Shown here: positions 59,798 through 64,000 of the stretch, piece by piece
Layout of the letters: every line of letters begins with the position of its first letter
Position numbering within the stretch: the stretch's first letter is position 1
NCBI RefSeq assembly: GCF_022836495.1
Contig: NZ_BQXM01000008.1
Location: forward strand, 1 to 64,000
Origin: Desulforhabdus sp. TSK
GTDB lineage: Bacteria > Desulfobacterota > Syntrophobacteria > Syntrophobacterales > Syntrophobacteraceae
Reading direction: 5' to 3'
Length of the DNA stretch: 64,000 nucleotides
Made by a program: the position numbers and the translations under genes
The notes under the pieces: generated by a model
Database searches by the model: none
Told to the model about the DNA's origin: nothing
Seen by the model: the letters and a program-made list of their open reading frames with translations, nothing else

Positions 59798-59831
59798 GCG
59801 TCAGCGCCGCCACAGAAGGCGGCGCTGACGC
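59798..59831 (+). terminator. Hairpin after cobT
   Basis: GCGTCAGCGCCGCC (59798-59811) pairs perfectly with GGCGGCGCTGACGC (59818-59831) around a 6-nt loop. It ends the cobamide operon before the convergent Dabb gene; no T-run follows on either strand. Confidence 0.6.
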
Positions 59832-59872
59832 TATGCTCGAAGCTGGGGATTCGAGCGTTTCTCCATGGGGCA

Positions 59873-60163
59873 TCAGTACAGGAAATCGACGGCCAGGATG
59901 CTTTCACAGAGGGCTTTCACCTTGCCGAGGACGACCACATGGTCCGGGTGCACCTGGTAGCGCTTCATGGCTTCCAGATCGTCGAAGCTGGAAACCAGGC
60001 AAAAGTCGTAGGACCGTTCCGAGTGAATGATGTCCCGCCCGAATTCGTATCCCTTGATCTCGGGAATGACGGCGGGCAAACGCCCGAGGCCCTGCTCCAG
60101 GTCGGCAATGCCCTCGTCCGTGGCGCTTTTGTTGAATTTCATGAAAACGACGTGTTTGAGCAT
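59873..60163 (-). CDS. Dabb-domain (stress-responsive A/B barrel) protein
   Basis: A 96-aa dimeric alpha/beta barrel protein. It begins LKHVVFMKFNKSATDEGIADLEQGL, then SYDFCLVSSFDDLEAMKRYQVHPDHV, the Dabb (PF07876) pattern. The ATG at 60163 has AAGGAGACG upstream. The function of bacterial members is not settled. It is convergent with cobT and 57 bp from a decamer repeat. Confidence 0.85.
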   Translation of the reverse strand: MLKHVVFMKFNKSATDEGIADLEQGLGRLPAVIPEIKGYEFGRDIIHSERSYDFCLVSSFDDLEAMKRYQVHPDHVVVLGKVKALCESILAVDFLY

Positions 60164-60220
60164 GGTTCGTCTCCTTGTGGAGGTGGTGTGTGTGAAAAAG
60201 ACCACTCCTGATTTGTCTTT

Positions 60221-60259
60221 ATCAGCGAAAGTCAGCGCACATCAGCGTTTTCAGCGTCC
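60221..60259. repeat. 10-bp-period TCAGCG array, copy C
   Basis: TCAGCG begins at 60222, 60232, 60242 and 60251 (periods 10, 10, 9). Its reverse complement shares GGACGCTGAA and GCGCTGACTTTCGCTGAT with copy A at 2901-2944. It lies between selB and the Dabb gene. Unlike copies A and B it has only one arm. Confidence 0.7.
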
Positions 60260-60287
60260 CATTGTTCTCATCCCGCCGGGCCGATCC

Positions 60288-62222
60288 CTACGATGACTGG
60301 CCCGCTTTGCTTTCGCGCAGTCGGCGCATATCCCCGATGCGGATGGTGACCCTCTGCATATCGAAGTATTCGAGCAGGGGAATCGTATACTTGCGGCTGG
60401 CCCCGGTCATCTCCTTGAACTGGGGCGTGGAGATCTCTCCATGCTCCTTGAGAAAAGCCACCAAACGCTCCTGAAGATCGCTCAAAGCGTAGGTGTGGAA
60501 GTATAGATCTTCCTTGGTCTTGGCAATGATGCCCTTGGAAATCATCCACTGGAGCACGTCCTGGTGCTGGCGCGGGGTTCCCGGAAGCTTTTCGGCCACA
60601 TCCTTGAAGAAAGGCGGTTGGAGTCCCCCCTCGCGGAAGGCCTTTTCAATTTTCTCGCGGATGGCTTCTTCGTCCCGGGTCAGGTCGACCTTGTGGGTCA
60701 TCAGGCGGACCCACTCCATTTCCTGGGCCAGCACGTCCTGTTCCGCCAGGTGGCGCAAGACGAAATTGTAGAGCTTCACGTCAACGGGCCGGGGCAGCTG
60801 GGCCGAAAGCTCCTCCTTGAGCATACCGGTCTTCAGGGGGAATTTTTGGTGGTAATCCGTGAGCTGCTCCACGATGGCCTGCTTCAGCTGCTCCATGGAT
60901 TCGGGATGGAGGAGCTTCCGGTTCTCCTTGTCATAAAGGATGACCTGCTTCTGGCTGATGAATCGTTGGAGGGCCTTTTCCAGCAGTTTGGGGGAGACGT
61001 TGGCGCGCACCTGGAGCTCGTGCTCCGTGAGCCCTGTCCAGCCGGCGTCGAGTATGTGCCAGAGGATGATGTCGGTTTCGGCACCGTCCAGGAGGGTTTT
61101 CAGGGCGACAGCGGCTTCCCGCTTGTCATGGCCCTTATGCTTGCGCGGGAGGGGATGCAGGATGGTTCCGCCTCCCACCGTCTGGACGGGCGAGTAGGAG
61201 CGCAGCACGAACCGGTCGCCTCGCAGCGCCGCCACGGGATGGTCCAGGCGAATCTGCACGAAGGCGCTTTCGGCCGGCAGGAGCTCCTCGCGATCGAGAA
61301 GAATCACGGTGCCGAGGTGCTCGGCGGTTCCCGTGTGGAACCGTACCTTCGCCCGGTGCTTCAGGGGGCGGGGGGCGCTCTTGAGCAGGTCGAGGTAGAC
61401 GTCCACCATGTGGGTGGCCACAAGAGAGCCGGGTGTCGCCACCACGTCTCCCCGCTGAATGATGGCCCGTTCGATGCTCTGGAGATTGATGGCGGTACGC
61501 CGGCCCGGAAGGACTTCCTCCACCTCCTGGCCGTGCACCTGCAACCCGCGTACCTTCGTCTTGTGCCCGGGGGGGTAGATCATGACGGGATCCCCGATGT
61601 GGAGCTTTCCCGCCGTGCTGGTACCCGTCACGACGGTTCCGAAGCCTTTCATGGTAAACACCCGGTCCACGGAAAGGCGGAAAGGGCCGTCGGGGCTGCG
61701 TGCCTCCACGGTTTCAACCAGCCGGGTCAGGGCATCCTTCAGCTCGGGAATGCCTTCTCCCGTAACGGCTGAAACGGGTAAAATGGGCGATCCTTCCAGA
61801 AAAGTTCCCTTGAGGAACTGAGCGACATCCTCCTGGACCATTTCGATCCAGTCCGGGTCTTCCACCATGTCGATTTTCGTGAGGACCACAAGACCCTTTT
61901 TGACGCGAAGCAACTGGCAGATTTCCATATGTTCGCGCGTCTGGGGCATGACCCCCTCGTCGGCGGCGATGACCAGGGCCACCAGGTCGATGCCCGTGGC
62001 CCCGGCGACCATGTGCTTGACGAAGCGCTCATGTCCGGGCACATCCACGATTCCCAGCCGGTCTCCATTGGGAAGCTCCAGATGTGCGAACCCCAGCTCG
62101 ATGGTGATGCCCCGGAGTTTTTCCTCCTTGAGGCGATCCGTATCGATGCCCGTCAGAGCCCGAATGAGGGACGTTTTCCCATGGTCGATATGGCCTGCAG
62201 TGCCCAATATTACTTGCTTCAT
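60288..62222 (-). CDS. selB: Selenocysteine-specific elongation factor SelB
   Basis: A 644-aa SelB. The EF-Tu-like GTPase has GHIDHGKT (10-17), [12 protein letters not shown] and LTKIDMV, with PCI-like domain 2 and 3 barrels. The C-terminal half (about 380-640) forms four winged-helix domains that bind SECIS RNA. It brings Sec-tRNA to in-frame UGA codons. The ATG at 62222 is normal. No selA, selD, tRNA-Sec or interrupted selenoprotein gene is seen in the window. Confidence 0.94.
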   Translation of the reverse strand: MKQVILGTAGHIDHGKTSLIRALTGIDTDRLKEEKLRGITIELGFAHLELPNGDRLGIVDVPGHERFVKHMVAGATGIDLVALVIAADEGVMPQTREHMEICQLLRVKKGLVVLTKIDMVEDPDWIEMVQEDVAQFLKGTFLEGSPILPVSAVTGEGIPELKDALTRLVETVEARSPDGPFRLSVDRVFTMKGFGTVVTGTSTAGKLHIGDPVMIYPPGHKTKVRGLQVHGQEVEEVLPGRRTAINLQSIERAIIQRGDVVATPGSLVATHMVDVYLDLLKSAPRPLKHRAKVRFHTGTAEHLGTVILLDREELLPAESAFVQIRLDHPVAALRGDRFVLRSYSPVQTVGGGTILHPLPRKHKGHDKREAAVALKTLLDGAETDIILWHILDAGWTGLTEHELQVRANVSPKLLEKALQRFISQKQVILYDKENRKLLHPESMEQLKQAIVEQLTDYHQKFPLKTGMLKEELSAQLPRPVDVKLYNFVLRHLAEQDVLAQEMEWVRLMTHKVDLTRDEEAIREKIEKAFREGGLQPPFFKDVAEKLPGTPRQHQDVLQWMISKGIIAKTKEDLYFHTYALSDLQERLVAFLKEHGEISTPQFKEMTGASRKYTIPLLEYFDMQRVTIRIGDMRRLRESKAGQSS

Positions 62223-62522
62223 CAGCGCGCCTTTTCACTTCATAACGGGAAATGTACAGTTCTTATACAGTGCTTATAAGGATGCATAAACGAAGGTAAC
62301 TTAGCAGAACAGTCCCTGTCAGTTCAAGCCTTTCCATGCAGACTATTGTTGAGCCGTCCCCTGTGCTGTAGACTTGCCTCCCAGCGATGTGTCCATGGAT
62401 CCGCATCGTCGTAAACGTTCCATTTTCTCCCAGGCAGAACAGGGGTTACGGCCGGGAAATGTTTTGACATCACCTTGTAGTTAATATACTTTTCCAAGGT
62501 TTAGACACAAGGGAGAGACGCC
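62223..62522. other. Divergent gap selB-alaC
   Basis: These 300 bp hold the promoters of two divergent genes. TATAAG-type -10 candidates for selB lie in 62255-62285 on the minus strand. I searched for a tRNA-Sec and found none; apart from the alaC promoter nothing else is recognised. Confidence 0.5.
62464..62490 (+). promoter_or_regulatory. Predicted promoter of alaC
   Basis: TTGACA (62464-62469) and TATACT (62485-62490) with a 15-bp spacer, one or two bases shorter than ideal. The predicted start is near 62497, with an AAGG-type ribosome binding site before the ATG at 62523. Confidence 0.5.
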
Positions 62523-63707
62523 ATGAGTTTCAATATCGCTCAGCACAGCCGAATGTATCGTTTGCCGCCCTATGTTTTTGCCCAGGTCAATGCGCTCAAG
62601 ATGGAGCGCCGCAGGGCGGGGGAAGACATCATCGATTTGGGGATGGGAAATCCCGACCTGCCGACCCCCAGGCACATCATCGAGAAGTTGGTGGAGGCGG
62701 CCCGGAAGCCGCACAATCATCGTTACTCCGCCTCACGCGGCATCACGAAGCTGCGGGAAGGGGTCGCCGAATGGTACAAGCGGCGCTACGACGTGGATAT
62801 CGATCCCGAATGCGAATCCGTCGTGACCATTGGAGCCAAGGAAGGGCTCTCACACCTGGTGCTCGTCCTGGTGAGCCCGGGGGACGTCGTCTTCGCCCCG
62901 AGCCCGACGTATCCCATTCATCCCTATTCAGCCATCATCGCGGGGGGAGACGTCCGGTCGATTCCCATCGGTGCGGGGCGCAATTTTCTGGAGGACCTCC
63001 AAAACGCCACCCGGCAGACGTGGCCGCGTCCCAAGCTGCTCATCATCTCCTATCCTCACAACCCCACCACGGAGGTCGTGGATCTGGACTTCTTTGCCAA
63101 AATCGTAGATTTTGCCAAAGAAAATAACATAATGGTCATTCATGACCTGGCCTATGCCGATCTCACCTTCGACGGGTACAAGGCCCCCAGTTTTCTCCAG
63201 GTGCCGGGCGCCAAAGACGTGGGAGTAGAATTCTTTTCCATGTCCAAAAGCTACAGCATGGCGGGCTGGAGGGTCGGCTTCTGTGTGGGGAATGCCGAAA
63301 TGGTTGCGGCCCTCACCCGCATCAAGAGCTACCTGGATTACGGGGTCTTCCAGCCCATCCAAATCGCTGCCACGGTAGCCCTCAAAGGGGATCAGTCCTG
63401 TGTGGACGAGATTGTGTCCGTTTACAAGTCCAGGAGGGACGTCCTGGTGGACGGCCTCAATCGCGTCGGCTGGCCGACAGAAAAACCCAAGGGGACCATG
63501 TTCGTGTGGGCGCACATTCCCGAGGCCTTCCGGCACATGGGTTCCGTGGAATTTTCCAAGTATTTGATCCAGGAGGGGAAAGTGGCCGTTTCCCCCGGCC
63601 TTGGGTTTGGTGAATACGGGGACGAGTACGTGCGGTTTGCTCTCGTGGAAAACGAAATGCGGACAAAGCAGGCCATTCGCGGTCTCCGGCGCGCTTTGCA
63701 GAAATAG
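62523..63707 (+). CDS. alaC: Alanine transaminase, AlaC-type
   Basis: A 394-aa class I PLP aminotransferase that matches E. coli AlaC along its length: [46 protein letters not shown], the PLP lysine K242 in [17 protein letters not shown], and the C-terminal [11 protein letters not shown]. It makes alanine from pyruvate and glutamate; members are also annotated as LL-diaminopimelate aminotransferase. It stands 69 bp before homoserine dehydrogenase, suggesting an amino-acid biosynthesis unit. Confidence 0.87.
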   Translation: MSFNIAQHSRMYRLPPYVFAQVNALKMERRRAGEDIIDLGMGNPDLPTPRHIIEKLVEAARKPHNHRYSASRGITKLREGVAEWYKRRYDVDIDPECESVVTIGAKEGLSHLVLVLVSPGDVVFAPSPTYPIHPYSAIIAGGDVRSIPIGAGRNFLEDLQNATRQTWPRPKLLIISYPHNPTTEVVDLDFFAKIVDFAKENNIMVIHDLAYADLTFDGYKAPSFLQVPGAKDVGVEFFSMSKSYSMAGWRVGFCVGNAEMVAALTRIKSYLDYGVFQPIQIAATVALKGDQSCVDEIVSVYKSRRDVLVDGLNRVGWPTEKPKGTMFVWAHIPEAFRHMGSVEFSKYLIQEGKVAVSPGLGFGEYGDEYVRFALVENEMRTKQAIRGLRRALQK

Positions 63708-63718
63708 AGCAGGAGCAG

Positions 63719-63743
63719 GACCGCTTTCTCCATGGAGGCGGTC
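63719..63743 (+). terminator. Hairpin between alaC and hom
   Basis: GACCGC (63719-63724) and CTCC pair with GGAG and GCGGTC (63738-63743), a bulged hairpin right after the alaC stop. No T-run follows; an attenuating role is possible only. Confidence 0.35.
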
Positions 63744-63776
63744 ACAACGGAACTCTTCAAACCATGTGAGGGTGAG

Positions 63777-64000
63777 ATGCGAGCCATTGGAATCGGATTG
63801 ATCGGTTGGGGCACGGTAGGTTGCGGAGTCATCCAAACCCTGCGTGACAACGCAGAAGCTATAGAAAACCGCCTGGGAGCTCCCCTCAAGCTCCTGCGGG
63901 TGGCGGACCTGGATCTCGATCGTCCCCGTCCGGTGGCTGTGCCTTCCGAACTGCTCACGACGCGGGCCGAAGAGATCATGAACGACCCCGAGATCCACAT
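63777..64000 (+). CDS. hom: Homoserine dehydrogenase, 5-prime part
   Basis: The first 74 codons of a gene that continues past the window. The start MRAIGIGLIGWGTVGCGVIQTL has the Rossmann GxGxVG NAD(P)-binding loop of homoserine dehydrogenase, which reduces aspartate semialdehyde to homoserine for threonine and methionine. GAGGGTGAG is the ribosome binding site. The length is unknown, so the call rests on the N-terminus. Confidence 0.85.
   Translation, partial: MRAIGIGLIGWGTVGCGVIQTLRDNAEAIENRLGAPLKLLRVADLDLDRPRPVAVPSELLTTRAEEIMNDPEIH

Noticed and set aside
62223-62522. Possible tRNA-Sec next to selB
   Set aside because: No cloverleaf with a long variable arm and TCA anticodon can be folded in this gap.
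62523-63707. LL-diaminopimelate aminotransferase (DapL)
   Set aside because: Motifs follow E. coli AlaC along the whole chain better, and homoserine dehydrogenase is the neighbour. Substrate remains untested.

Overview
The window is a chromosomal stretch of a high-GC Gram-negative anaerobe. I infer Desulfobacterota, most likely a Syntrophobacter-like lineage. The evidence is a hydrogenase-maturation (hyp) cluster, selB, a methylmalonyl/propionyl-CoA-type carboxyltransferase, a benzimidazole (bza-type) cobamide operon, a complete nusA-infB-pnp operon and SecDF-YajC. Genes are densely packed, and many start with GTG or TTG. There is no IS element, prophage, CRISPR array or rRNA. The non-coding interest lies in one riboswitch, one tRNA, several terminators and several families of short dispersed intergenic repeats.

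Layout. 0.2-8.7 kb (+): a SAM methyltransferase, an orphan CheR-type methyltransferase, then hypA-hypB-hypF-hypD-hypE and a radical SAM gene; hypC is absent from this cluster. 8.75-12.8 kb (-): an AmpG-like MFS permease, a secreted VIT/VWA/AgmX-domain protein and a small unknown protein. 12.9-14.6 kb (+): a secreted nuclease with an Ada-like zinc tail and an M15/DUF882 peptidase. 14.9-18.8 kb (-): a 59-aa double zinc-ribbon protein and three glycosyltransferases. 19.3-29.6 kb (+): an 84-aa unknown, RidA, a polar amino-acid ABC transporter, a GlcD-type FAD oxidoreductase, an aminotransferase, prmA, icd and comF. 29.7-30.5 kb (-): a CysQ-like phosphatase. 30.6-34.0 kb (+): yajC-secD-secF.

34.2-47.5 kb (-): one long information-processing operon read right to left: tRNA-Gly(CCC), a terminator, rimP, nusA, ylxR, infB, DUF503, rbfA, nrnA, truB, rpsO, pnp, an M16 protease and a metallo-beta-lactamase hydrolase. 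A stem-loop between rpsO and pnp sits where pnp autoregulation acts in E. coli. 47.7-54.8 kb (+): dnaE, a HolC-like gene, a carboxyltransferase with its own promoter, leader hairpin and terminator, and an M20 amidohydrolase. 54.8-55.3 kb (-): a DUF1285-like gene.

55.6-59.8 kb (+) is the most interesting segment: a sigma70-like promoter, a cobalamin riboswitch, an intrinsic terminator, two tandem ThiC paralogues and cobT. I read it as a B12-repressed operon for anaerobic synthesis and activation of 5-hydroxybenzimidazole (bzaA-bzaB-cobT), without the bzaC/D/E modification genes. 59.9-62.2 kb (-): a Dabb protein and selB. 62.5-64 kb (+): alaC and the start of homoserine dehydrogenase, which runs off the window.

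Repeats not explained by genes: inverted arrays of TCAGCG spaced 10 bp apart at three intergenic loci; two perfect 23-25 bp REP-like inverted repeats starting GTAGGAGCGGC; two loci of GCCGGAATGAC hairpins; a double GGGTGC palindrome; and a degenerate 7-bp tandem array between the two ThiC paralogues.
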